Shown: piece by piece, positions 1-5,970 of the stretch | Position numbering within the stretch: the first letter of the stretch is position 1 | Layout of the letters: every line of letters starts with the position of its first letter | From: Desulfovibrionaceae bacterium | Lineage (GTDB): Bacteria; Desulfobacterota; Desulfovibrionia; Desulfovibrionales; Desulfovibrionaceae | DNA: 7,075 nt | Assembly (NCBI GenBank): GCA_900770205.1 | Contig: CAAGJV010000379.1 | Location: 1-7,075 of the forward strand | Reading direction: 5' to 3' | The notes under the pieces: generated by a model | Database searches by the model: none | What the model was told of the DNA's origin: nothing | Seen by the model: only the letters and a program-made list of their open reading frames with translations | Made by a program: the position numbers and the translations under genes

Positions 1-1
1 G

Positions 2-169
2 CTTTTCATTCTGCTTGTGGATGATATATGCACCACGGGAACGACTATGGAAAGAGCCGCCGAATGCCTTCTTGCCGCGGGCGCTCTGCGCGTGGATGCG
101 GCGGTGCTGGCCCGGGCCTCGCAGCATGAAAACCATGGCGGCGGGGAGAAAACACGCTTCTTGTCATGA
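2..169 (+). CDS. ComF-family phosphoribosyltransferase, 3' end only
   Basis: The last 55 codons of a gene that begins before the window; the open frame starts at base 2 and stops at TGA 167-169. Near its start it reads LLVDDICTTGTT, the PRPP-binding loop of type I phosphoribosyltransferases: two acidic residues followed by a Thr/Gly-rich turn. It continues with the amphipathic helix and AGALRVDAAVLAR strand typical of ComF/GntX proteins. ComF proteins are linked to DNA uptake in naturally competent bacteria, but in most other bacteria the role is unproven and the family name says little about function. The last dozen residues (HENHGGGEKTRFLS) are a polar tail. The next gene starts 51 bases downstream with no terminator between, so the two are probably cotranscribed. 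The N-terminal zinc-finger half that would confirm ComF is outside the window. Confidence 0.8.
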   Translation, partial: LFILLVDDICTTGTTMERAAECLLAAGALRVDAAVLARASQHENHGGGEKTRFLS

Positions 170-220
170 GAGCGCGTGCCTGTTATGCATAGCGCCGACA
201 ACCCTTGCCGGGAGGATGAT

Positions 221-1261
221 ATGCAGGAACTTCCCATTCGCCCAGAAACCCCGTGGCTGGCGCCCCTGGCCGGCTGGTCTGACCTGCCCTTCCGCCTGCT
301 GTGCCGCGAAATGGGGGCGGCCGTATGCTGTACGGAAATGGTAAGCGCCAAAGGGCTGGTGTATGGCGGGCGGAATACGGAAGAGCTTCTGGCCACCACG
401 GCGAGAGAGGGCGACAGGCTGGAAGACGGGAAGATCGTGATCGACAGCCCGCTTGTTGTGCAGATCTTCGGGGCCGAGGCAGACTTCATGGAAAAGGCCG
501 TTCATCTTCTTAAGGAGAGGGGCTTTACATGGTTTGATGTCAATATGGGCTGTTCCGTTCCCAAGGTGACGAAAACCGGTTCCGGGGCGGCCATGCTGCG
601 CGATGGGGAAAATGCTCTTCGCGTAGCGGAGGCTGTTGTTCGTGCCGCGGGGCCGGGCAGGGCAGGCTTCAAAATACGCCTTGGCTGGGATGAGAAGCAC
701 GAAGTTTACCTTGATCTGGCAAAACGCCTTGCCGATACAGGAGCCGGGTGGATCACGCTGCACCCTCGCCACGCCGTCCAGGGCTTTTCCGGCCTGCCCA
801 GGTATTCCGCCATTGCGGAACTTGCCGGGGAGCTTTCCATACCTGTTATTGCCAGCGGCGATCTTTTTACGGCGGAAGACGGCGTGAGAGTGCTGAAGGA
901 AACAGGCGCAGCCTCTGTGATGTATGCGCGGGGAGCTTTGAGGGATCCGGCCATATTTTCCCGGCATAAGGCCCTGCTGCATGAGCCGGAGGGAATAAGA
1001 CCGGAGATGATTTCCGGAATGCCGGACGAGCGGAACGGCGAGAGGGCGGAACTTGCTTCCATAATACGCCGCCACGCTGCCCTTGCCTGCCGCTATGCGC
1101 CTAAAAGCTCTCTTTTAAAGATGCGCACCTTTGTTCCCCGCTATGTGAAGAATATGGAGGGGGCACGGGCGCTCAGGCAGGAGATTGTCTGCTGTTCCGA
1201 CTGGGATGCGCTGTATGACATACTGGATCGCCATTTCGGCGATGCCTCTGATAACCGATGA
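221..1261 (+). CDS. dus: tRNA-dihydrouridine synthase (Dus family)
   Basis: FMN-dependent enzyme that reduces uridine to dihydrouridine in the tRNA D-loop using NADPH; 346 residues, cytosolic. The TIM-barrel half opens with the FMN-binding APLAGWSDLPFR (14-25). VNMGCSVPKV (107-116) holds Cys111, the expected general acid. FKIRLGW (150-156) carries the conserved Lys151. LHPRHAVQGFSG (180-191) has His181, ASGDLF (211-216) lies on the phosphate side, and ARGALRDPAIF (236-246) matches the usual GRGALGNPWIF with changes. The C-terminal 90 residues fit the helical tRNA-binding domain. I chose ATG 221 because GGAGG at 211-215 lies 5 bases upstream; a GTG at 176 in the same frame would add 15 unlikely residues and lacks this site. 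It is 28 bases ahead of rlmN, probably in one operon. The subfamily (DusA, B, C or other) cannot be fixed by eye: the motifs differ somewhat from E. coli DusB. Confidence 0.93.
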   Translation: MQELPIRPETPWLAPLAGWSDLPFRLLCREMGAAVCCTEMVSAKGLVYGGRNTEELLATTAREGDRLEDGKIVIDSPLVVQIFGAEADFMEKAVHLLKERGFTWFDVNMGCSVPKVTKTGSGAAMLRDGENALRVAEAVVRAAGPGRAGFKIRLGWDEKHEVYLDLAKRLADTGAGWITLHPRHAVQGFSGLPRYSAIAELAGELSIPVIASGDLFTAEDGVRVLKETGAASVMYARGALRDPAIFSRHKALLHEPEGIRPEMISGMPDERNGERAELASIIRRHAALACRYAPKSSLLKMRTFVPRYVKNMEGARALRQEIVCCSDWDALYDILDRHFGDASDNR

Positions 1262-1289
1262 CAAGGCCTGGGATGGCCGGGGATAGTTC

Positions 1290-2384
1290 ATGCTTGTTTC
1301 CAGCAAAGTGAATCTTTGTGATCTGCCGTATCCGGAACTGGAACGATTTGCCGTGGAAGAGCTCGGCTTTAAAAAATTCCGGGCCATGCAGATCTGGCAG
1401 TGGGTATGGGTGAAGAACATATCTTCCATTGAAGCCATGACGGATATTTCCCAGGCAGACAGGGCAAGGCTTGCGGAAAAGGCACAGATACGCTGGCCGG
1501 ATATTGCCGATGTGCGTGTCAGTTCCGATGGAACGACGAAGTTCCTTCTTTCCCTTGCCGATGGAGAGCTTGTGGAAACGGTGCTTATTCCCAGCGATGC
1601 CCCCAAGCGCCCCAACGATCTTTCCGTAAGGATGACACAGTGCATTTCTACGCAGGTGGGGTGCGCTATGGCCTGTTCCTTCTGCAGTACGGGAAAGCTG
1701 GGCTTTCGCCGCAATATGACCATGGGCGAGATACTCGGTCAGGTTCAGGCGGCGCGTGCCTATATGCACGACACGCAGCCGGAGAGGCCCATTATCCGCA
1801 ATCTTGTCTATATGGGCATGGGAGAGCCGCTTCTTAATCTTGCCGCCGTGATGGATTCGCTGAGGACCCTGGAACACCCGAAAGGGCTGGCCTTTTCTCC
1901 GCGAAGGATCACGGTATCGACCTGCGGCATAGAGGCCGGCATGCGCGAGTTCGGCGACAGCGGCCTTGCCTTTCTTGCTGTGTCTCTGCACGCTCCCAAT
2001 CAGGAGCTTCGCGAGAAACTCATGCCCCGTGCCGCGCACTGGCCGCTGGAGAGCCTTGTCAGCGCACTGGAAAAGTATCCGCTTAAAACAAGGGAACGCA
2101 TCACGCTGGAATATCTTGTCATTGCCGGAGTCAACGATCAGCCGGAGCATGTGAAGCAGCTTGCCCGTATCTGTGCGAGGCTTAAGGCAAAGCTGAACCT
2201 TATCCCTTACAATCCTACGCCGGGAACCGCCTACCGGGCGCCCACGCCGGAAGAACTCCTGCGTTTTGAAAAGGCGCTCTGGGCAAAAGATATCACGGCT
2301 ATAGTGCGCAAGAGCAAGGGGCAGGACATAGAGGCGGCCTGCGGTCAGCTCCGGGCGGCGCATGAGGCGGCGCAGAGCCGCTGA
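1290..2384 (+). CDS. rlmN: Dual-specificity 23S rRNA/tRNA adenine-C2 methyltransferase RlmN
   Basis: Radical-SAM enzyme that methylates C2 of A2503 in 23S rRNA and, in bacteria studied, A37 of some tRNAs; 364 residues, the usual family length. The CX3CX2C motif is at Cys125, Cys129 and Cys132 (GCAMACSFCSTG) and binds the 4Fe-4S cluster. Cys118 (TQCIST) and Cys351 (EAACGQL) match the two further catalytic cysteines of E. coli RlmN, the second being the methyl-carrying residue. MGMGEP (175-180) is the SAM-binding GGEP-type motif. VSLHAPN (231-237) and LIPYNPTPG (304-312) are also typical. Start ATG 1290 is preceded by GGGGA near 1279-1283, a modest ribosome-binding site. It follows dus by 28 bases. 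No hairpin with a T-run follows its stop, so transcription may run into the next region. RlmN, not Cfr: the sequence around the motifs is RlmN-like throughout. Confidence 0.97.
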   Translation: MLVSSKVNLCDLPYPELERFAVEELGFKKFRAMQIWQWVWVKNISSIEAMTDISQADRARLAEKAQIRWPDIADVRVSSDGTTKFLLSLADGELVETVLIPSDAPKRPNDLSVRMTQCISTQVGCAMACSFCSTGKLGFRRNMTMGEILGQVQAARAYMHDTQPERPIIRNLVYMGMGEPLLNLAAVMDSLRTLEHPKGLAFSPRRITVSTCGIEAGMREFGDSGLAFLAVSLHAPNQELREKLMPRAAHWPLESLVSALEKYPLKTRERITLEYLVIAGVNDQPEHVKQLARICARLKAKLNLIPYNPTPGTAYRAPTPEELLRFEKALWAKDITAIVRKSKGQDIEAACGQLRAAHEAAQSR

Positions 2385-2432
2385 TCGGTCTGATAAAGTT
2401 TTCCATCTGCAAAAGAATGTCGGATTTTCCCC

Positions 2433-2460
2433 TTGACAGGGCAAGTGAAATAGTTCAAAT
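2433..2460 (+). promoter_or_regulatory. Predicted sigma70-type promoter upstream of the asnS leader
   Basis: TTGACA (2433-2438) is a perfect -35 box. With a 16-base spacer the -10 would be TCAAAT (2455-2460), which keeps four of six consensus bases. Transcription would start near 2467. It lies 48 bases after rlmN in AT-rich sequence unlike the flanking genes and points at the hairpin-rich region and asnS. The -10 is weak, so it may need an activator or be a weak promoter. Confidence 0.55.
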
Positions 2461-2476
2461 TCAAATTTAGATTTGA
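2461..2476. promoter_or_regulatory. Palindrome TCAAAT-TTAG-ATTTGA, possible operator
   Basis: A perfect 6-base inverted repeat with a 4-base centre, starting one base after the predicted -10 box. The left half-site also occurs just before it as TTCAAAT (2454-2460), giving two direct copies of TCAAAT plus one inverted copy. Position over the expected start site fits a repressor site. In this AT-rich stretch chance cannot be excluded, and I do not recognise the cognate regulator. Confidence 0.4.
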
Positions 2477-2672
2477 GATGCGTTCTGCAGGCTCATAAAA
2501 AATTTCGCTCGTGGTGCGCGCAGGAATATAACCTCTCCATTCCCTTGCCGCACATGCCGCCTTCCGGGGAAGGACGGTGAGATATCGTGAAGAGATACGC
2601 GCGATGTCTGCCACCCCCAAGCGGCAGGAAGATTCTGGGGCACGGCCGTCCACACTGCCCCAGCTTTTTTTT
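2468..2672 (+). ncRNA. Candidate structured RNA: small RNA or asnS attenuator leader
   Basis: About 205 bases lie between the predicted promoter and a strong terminator, with no convincing coding frame. Visible hairpins, in order: 2557-2577 (CCG and CCTT pairing with AAGG and CGG, with a bulged A); 2581-2587 with 2602-2608 (GATATCG with CGATGTC, one G-U); 2607-2612 with 2623-2628 (TCTGCC with GGCAGG, one G-U); then the terminator stem. The C-rich loop of the third hairpin (2615-2619, CCCCA) could alternatively pair with TGGGG of the terminator's left arm. The length suits a 6S-like RNA, but I could not build a convincing 6S rod. No run of Asn codons or T-box motif is visible. The 5' end is inferred from the promoter. 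Confidence 0.4.
2635..2672 (+). terminator. Rho-independent terminator upstream of asnS
   Basis: CTGGGGCA (2635-2642) pairs perfectly with TGCCCCAG (2656-2663) around a 13-base loop, followed by C and eight Ts (2665-2672), then ACCC and six more Ts. It is a strong intrinsic terminator on the + strand only. It ends either the ~200-base RNA described above or transcripts reading through from rlmN. If it lies in the asnS transcript it would be an attenuator. Confidence 0.85.
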
Positions 2673-2698
2673 ACCCTTTTTTCAGAGGAAACCTGCGT

Positions 2699-2769
2699 GC
2701 ATGCTCTCTTCGGCAGGTAGGGAACCATGCCTTCGCACCTGTTGCGCAGAGGCATGGTATGGAGTATGC
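2699..2769 (+). promoter_or_regulatory. Long nested hairpin in the asnS 5' region
   Basis: GCATGCTC (2699-2706) can pair with GAGTATGC (2762-2769; one G-U). Inside it ACCATGCC (2724-2731) pairs perfectly with GGCATGGT (2751-2758), and CGC/GCG can extend the inner stem. The two stems are separated by an internal loop of 17 and 3 bases. It sits between the terminator and the asnS ribosome-binding site (2796-2799). The pairing is clear; the function is not known. Confidence 0.5.
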
Positions 2770-2770
2770 T
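2742..2770 (+). promoter_or_regulatory. Weak alternative promoter for asnS
   Basis: TTGCGC (2742-2747), a 17-base spacer and TATGCT (2765-2770) match three of six and four of six consensus bases. It would give asnS a leader of about 30 bases downstream of the terminator. If real, the upstream promoter would serve only the small RNA. The match is too weak to rely on. Confidence 0.25.
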
Positions 2771-2807
2771 CCTTGCGTTTTCTGCCTCTTTTTCCGGAGA
2801 AATGCCT

Positions 2808-4193
2808 ATGCGCCGTACCAGTATATATGATGCTTTGCAATCTCAAGGCCCGAAGGAGGGCATCACCGTATGCGGATGGGTGAGGACCCGCCGCGATTCC
2901 AGGGGATTTGCCTTTCTCGAGCTCAATGATGGTTCCTGCCTGAAAAATCTGCAGTGCATCGTGGATGAGGGCACGGAAGCATGGAGCAGCATGGAGGGCG
3001 TGAATACCGGCGCGGCGGTCGGCATCTGCGGCGACCTTGTGGCCTCTCCGGGAAAGGGGCAGGCGTGGGAGATCCATGCCCGCACCATGCAGGTTTTCGG
3101 CCTGGCAGACCCTGCGCTCTATCCGCTTCAGAAAAAGCGCCATTCCGATGAGTTCCTGCGTACCATAGCCCACCTCCGCCCGCGCACCAACAAATATGGC
3201 GCAGCGTTCCGCATCCGGTCGGAGGCGGCGCTTGCCGTGCACGATTACTTCCGCAGCCTTGGCTTCCGCTATGTTCAGGCCCCTATCCTGACAGGGTCGG
3301 ACTGCGAAGGCGCGGGAGAAATGTTCCGTGTGACAACGCTCCCCGCAGATGGAGGGCCGAAGCCTGCCTCCGGCAACGTTTTTGAGAACGACTTTTTCGG
3401 CAAGCCGGCCAGCCTTACGGTTTCCGGCCAGCTTGAGGCAGAAGCTCTGGCCTGCGCCATGGGCAGAGTTTATAATTTCGGCCCTACGTTCCGGGCCGAG
3501 CATTCCTATACTCCCCGCCATGCCGCTGAATTCTGGATGGTGGAGCCGGAAGCGGCCTTTAATGATATCTGGGACAATATGGACCTTGCCGAAGGGCTGA
3601 TACGCCATGTGGTGGGCCATACGCTGGAGCACTGCGGCGATGATATCGCCCTGTTTGACAAGTTCGTTTCCCCCGGCCTTCTGGATAGCCTCCGCGCCAT
3701 GAAGGATAATGGCTATGCCCGGATTTCCTACCGTGATGCGGTGAGCCTTCTGCAGAAGAGCGGGAAGAATTTTGAATACCCTGTTTCTTTCGGTACAGAC
3801 CTGCAGACGGAACATGAACGCTTCCTGGCGGAAGAATATTTCCGCTCTCCCGTAACGGTGTACGATTACCCGAAGGATATCAAGGCGTTCTATATGCGCA
3901 TGAACGATGACGGCGAAACCGTGGCCGCCATGGATCTTCTGGTGCCGCGCATTGGAGAACTGATAGGCGGCAGCCAGAGGGAAGAGAGGCTGGAGATTCT
4001 TGCCGGAAGAATGACGGAGCTTGGGCAGAACCTTGACGACTACTGGTGGTACCTTGATCTGCGCCGTTTCGGCAGCGTGCCCCATTCAGGGTTCGGCATG
4101 GGCTTTGAACGCATGATCATGCTTCTGACCGGCATTTCCAATATTCGCGATGTGCTGCCCTTCCCCCGCACAACAGGTTCGCTGGAGTTTTGA
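2808..4193 (+). CDS. asnS: Asparaginyl-tRNA synthetase
   Basis: Class IIb synthetase that activates asparagine with ATP and charges tRNA-Asn; a cytosolic homodimer in characterised relatives. The 461 residues compare with 466 in E. coli, and the match is close along its length. The OB-fold anticodon-binding domain occupies about 19-100 (ITVCGWVRTRRDSRGFAFLE). Motif 1 is around LGFRYVQAPILT (151-162), motif 2 is FRAEHSYTPRHAAEFW (228-243), and motif 3 is GFGMGFER (428-435) with Arg435. GSDCEGAGEMFRV and FFGKPASLTVSGQ are AsnRS-type segments, and it ends PFPRTTGSLEF like other AsnRS. I chose ATG 2808 because GGAG (2796-2799) lies 8 bases upstream; ATG 2802 is too close to it. An in-frame ATG at 2727 would add 27 residues encoded by the hairpin described above, with no counterpart in the family. 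Its stop overlaps the start of trmH. Confidence 0.97.
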   Translation: MRRTSIYDALQSQGPKEGITVCGWVRTRRDSRGFAFLELNDGSCLKNLQCIVDEGTEAWSSMEGVNTGAAVGICGDLVASPGKGQAWEIHARTMQVFGLADPALYPLQKKRHSDEFLRTIAHLRPRTNKYGAAFRIRSEAALAVHDYFRSLGFRYVQAPILTGSDCEGAGEMFRVTTLPADGGPKPASGNVFENDFFGKPASLTVSGQLEAEALACAMGRVYNFGPTFRAEHSYTPRHAAEFWMVEPEAAFNDIWDNMDLAEGLIRHVVGHTLEHCGDDIALFDKFVSPGLLDSLRAMKDNGYARISYRDAVSLLQKSGKNFEYPVSFGTDLQTEHERFLAEEYFRSPVTVYDYPKDIKAFYMRMNDDGETVAAMDLLVPRIGELIGGSQREERLEILAGRMTELGQNLDDYWWYLDLRRFGSVPHSGFGMGFERMIMLLTGISNIRDVLPFPRTTGSLEF

Positions 4194-4783
4194 TGAGAGC
4201 TATGACTGAACGCCGCAGGGCGAAGATAGAAACGGTGCTCAGGCATCGCCAGAAAGGGCTTACCCTGGTTATGGACAACGTATGGGACCCGCATAACGTG
4301 TCGGCCATATACCGCAGCTGCGATGCCTTTGGCGTGCCGGAAGTTCATTTGTACTATACCCAGTGCGCGTTTCCCCAGCTGAGCCGGAAGACATCAGCTT
4401 CGGCCTTCAAGTGGGTGAATACCATCCGCCATTCGGGAAAGGAAGAGCTGATGGAGGCTCTGCACGCGCAGAATATGCAGGTGCTGGCCACAAGCTGTTC
4501 CCCGGCCTCCCGCCCCGTGACCGACTATGACTTTACCAGGCCCACGGCCATCATCATGGGAAATGAACATGCAGGCGTTTCTTCCGAGCTGGTTTCTCTG
4601 GCTGATGGGGAAGTCTATATTCCCATGTACGGCATGGTGCAGAGTTTCAATGTTTCCGTGGCTTCGGCGCTGATGCTTGCAGAAGCCTCTCGACAGCGTT
4701 CTCTTGCGGGAATGTACGACACGCTTCTCTGGAGCGAAGAGGAATATGCCGTAAGGCTGAATGCATGGCTGGAAAAAGCCTGA
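4193..4783 (+). CDS. trmH: TrmH-type tRNA guanosine-2'-O-methyltransferase (SPOUT)
   Basis: SPOUT methyltransferase predicted to 2'-O-methylate G18 in the tRNA D-loop using SAM. Motif 1 is MDNVWDPHNVSAIYRSCDAFGV (27-48), with Asn35 and the catalytic-type Arg41. Motif 2 is IIMGNEHAGVS (120-130), with Glu125. Motif 3 is IPMYGMVQSFNVSVASAL (143-160), which forms the trefoil-knot SAM site. GMVQSxNVSVASAL and RQRxxAGMY are as in E. coli TrmH, which favours TrmH over TrmL or RlmB. The 196 residues are shorter than E. coli TrmH (about 229), lacking much of its C-terminal extension, and close to the compact Thermus form. ATG 4193 overlaps the asnS TGA by one base (TGATG) and has GGAG at 4184-4187, 5 bases upstream; the ATG at 4202 is too far from it. 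Translation is probably coupled to asnS. The exact target is inferred from the family. Confidence 0.88.
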   Translation: MRAMTERRRAKIETVLRHRQKGLTLVMDNVWDPHNVSAIYRSCDAFGVPEVHLYYTQCAFPQLSRKTSASAFKWVNTIRHSGKEELMEALHAQNMQVLATSCSPASRPVTDYDFTRPTAIIMGNEHAGVSSELVSLADGEVYIPMYGMVQSFNVSVASALMLAEASRQRSLAGMYDTLLWSEEEYAVRLNAWLEKA

Positions 4784-4887
4784 GAGTATAAGAATTTTCC
4801 TCCCTTTCTCTCTTCTGAGCATTGCCAACAGGAAAAGCTGGCAGTAGAATGGAAGCGCTGAAAAGCCATGCCTTTTGCGGAGTGTTC

Positions 4888-5787
4888 ATGCTGTTCGACG
4901 ATATGCGGAGCGTGCTGGCCCGTGCCAGAAAAATAGCCATCGTAGGCGCCAAGGATAAACCAGGTTCTCCTGTAGACCATGTGGGGCGGTATCTTCTCAA
5001 TGCGGGGTTCGATATCCAGCCTGTCCATCCTGTTCGCCGCCAGGCATGGGGCATTCCCGCCGTGAAGACTATTGCGGAACTTGCGGAACGTGGCTTTGAA
5101 CCAGACATCATCTGTTTTTTCCGTGCCCCGCAGTACATGGAGCAGCATGCGCGGGAAACGCTTGCGCTTCCCCGCCTTCCAGAGGTTTTCTGGATGCAGG
5201 AGGGCATACGCAGCCCCTCTGCAGGCATGCTCATGGCCCAGGCGGGGGTGAAGGTTGTGGAAGACCGCTGCATTGAAACCGTTCATGCCGCGCTGTTTCA
5301 GGATAAAACCGAATCTTTTTCCTGCAGGCGCTGCGGAAAGTGCTGCGAAGGGCGCGGAGGCATTGTTGTCGGCCCGCGCGATTTGCCGAGGCTGTGCGCG
5401 TATTTTTCTCTTCCGGCAGAACGTGTTCTGCAGGAATACACGGAAACTATCGGCGGAAAGCCGGTGCTGAAGTGCGGGGACGATGGCTTCTGCCTTTTTT
5501 TCAAGCCCGGCCGAGGCTGTTCCATTCACCCTGCGCGGCCTGCCGTATGCCGTGCCTGGCCATTTTTCCGGGGAAACCTTGTTGATGCGATGAGCTTTTT
5601 CATGGCCAGGGAAGACTGCCCCGGTATCAGCCGGGAAGTAACGCATGAAGCGTTTGCCCATGAAGGCTTCCGGTACCTGAACGATTATAAGTTACGGGCA
5701 GAGGATATCCTCCATGAGGGCAGAGCGCTCATTGTGGATGAAAGTGAGCTGCCTGCCGGAAGAGGGGCTGAATTTCCCTCCGAATAA
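4888..5787 (+). CDS. CoA-binding domain fused to YkgJ-type cysteine-cluster domain
   Basis: A 299-residue two-domain protein. Residues 1-136 form a CoA-binding Rossmann domain of the YccU type: IAIVGAKDKPGSPVDHVGRY (16-35), PVHP (45-48), FFRAPQ (77-82), VFWMQEGIRS (100-109) and VVEDRCIE (123-130). Residues about 144-245 form a YkgJ/UPF0153 zinc- or iron-binding domain. It has a CX2CX2CC cluster (Cys146, 149, 152, 153), then Cys202, Cys211, Cys221 in GCSIHPARPAVCRAWPF, and Cys244. Neither domain has an established reaction. CoA or nucleotide binding and metal binding are family predictions, and the combined role is unknown. ATG 4888 is preferred for GGAG at 4879-4882, 5 bases upstream; a TTG at 4822 and an ATG at 4849 in frame lack a spaced site, and the domain begins right after 4888. 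The frame is continuous across the join, so this is a true fusion in this sequence. The 104 bases before it hold no gene or clear terminator. Confidence 0.85.
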   Translation: MLFDDMRSVLARARKIAIVGAKDKPGSPVDHVGRYLLNAGFDIQPVHPVRRQAWGIPAVKTIAELAERGFEPDIICFFRAPQYMEQHARETLALPRLPEVFWMQEGIRSPSAGMLMAQAGVKVVEDRCIETVHAALFQDKTESFSCRRCGKCCEGRGGIVVGPRDLPRLCAYFSLPAERVLQEYTETIGGKPVLKCGDDGFCLFFKPGRGCSIHPARPAVCRAWPFFRGNLVDAMSFFMAREDCPGISREVTHEAFAHEGFRYLNDYKLRAEDILHEGRALIVDESELPAGRGAEFPSE

Positions 5788-5793
5788 GGAGGG
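5776..5793 (+). promoter_or_regulatory. Hairpin masking a strong ribosome-binding site
   Basis: CCCTCC (5776-5781), the last codons of the CoA-binding/YkgJ gene, pairs with GGAGGG (5788-5793). The loop GAATAA contains that gene's stop codon. The right arm is also the Shine-Dalgarno sequence (GGAGG 5788-5792) for an ATG at 5800. A ribosome finishing the upstream gene would open the stem, which fits translational coupling. A second palindrome, GCCGCCATGGCGGC (5794-5807), follows at once and contains that ATG. Confidence 0.5.
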
Positions 5794-5799
5794 GCCGCC

Positions 5800-5970
5800 A
5801 TGGCGGCGTGGATAGGGGATCTGCGGCGGCACACGCCGCGGGCAGAGGTATTAATGAATGGAGCGGCTGCACCAAGTGCCGCTCTGCGAGTGTTCCGCAG
5901 TGTTCACTCAGGAATCCCGCAGGGTAACCAACCCGTGGATGTTCAGCGCGAAAGCGCCAGAGGTCTCTGA
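5800..5970 (+). CDS. Putative 56-residue small protein or leader peptide coupled to adk
   Basis: An open frame of 56 codons filling most of the gap between the fusion gene and adk. ATG 5800 has a near-ideal GGAGG (5788-5792) at 7-base spacing. Its TGA (5968-5970) overlaps the adk ATG (5970-5972) as TGATG, the same overlap as asnS/trmH. It begins MAAWIGDLRRHTPRAEVLMN and ends VDVQRESARGL. It is basic and rich in Arg and Ala, with no transmembrane segment, cysteine or motif I recognise. The DNA is full of inverted repeats (5823-5828/5834-5839, 5861-5867/5878-5884, 5888-5892/5905-5909, 5946-5949/5954-5957), and it uses several codons that look uncommon here (ATA, CGA, AGA, TTA). It may therefore be a translated leader that opens RNA structure for adk rather than a functional protein. 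Signals for translation are good; evidence for a conserved product is lacking. Confidence 0.45.
   Translation: MAAWIGDLRRHTPRAEVLMNGAAAPSAALRVFRSVHSGIPQGNQPVDVQRESARGL
5946..5963 (+). promoter_or_regulatory. GAAA-tetraloop hairpin abutting the adk ribosome-binding site
   Basis: GCGC (5946-5949), loop GAAA and GCGC (5954-5957) form a compact GNRA-type hairpin. One base later comes AGAGG (5959-5963), the likely adk Shine-Dalgarno, 6 bases from ATG 5970. A ribosome translating the 56-codon ORF would pass through it. A structural or regulatory role is inference. Confidence 0.4.

Noticed and set aside
1173..2444. Minus-strand ORF of 423 codons
   Set aside because: It lies opposite rlmN, has no recognisable domain, and is explained by GC-rich codon bias of the real + strand gene.
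2478..2498. Six-codon ORF (MRSAGS) near the start of the predicted leader
   Set aside because: No ribosome-binding site and no Asn codons, so there is no case for a classical leader peptide.
2727..2807. 27-residue N-terminal extension of AsnRS, resembling a signal peptide
   Set aside because: AsnRS is cytosolic, the family starts near 2808, the ribosome-binding site at 2796-2799 fits 2808, and the extension DNA is a long hairpin.
2587..2883. Plus-strand ORF of 98 codons starting GTG before asnS
   Set aside because: It runs through the intrinsic terminator and out of frame into asnS, and its composition is not protein-like.
2682..4085. Minus-strand ORF of 467 codons
   Set aside because: Shadow of asnS on the opposite strand with no family resemblance or ribosome-binding site of note.
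4823..4843. Small inverted repeat TGCCA/TGGCA between trmH and the fusion gene
   Set aside because: Only five pairs, no T-run and no promoter boxes nearby; likely chance.
4615..5661. Minus-strand ORF of 348 codons opposite trmH and the fusion gene
   Set aside because: It spans two well-supported + strand genes and shows no domain.
5794..5840. Terminator between the fusion gene and adk
   Set aside because: The GC-rich palindromes have no following T-run, so they are not intrinsic terminators.
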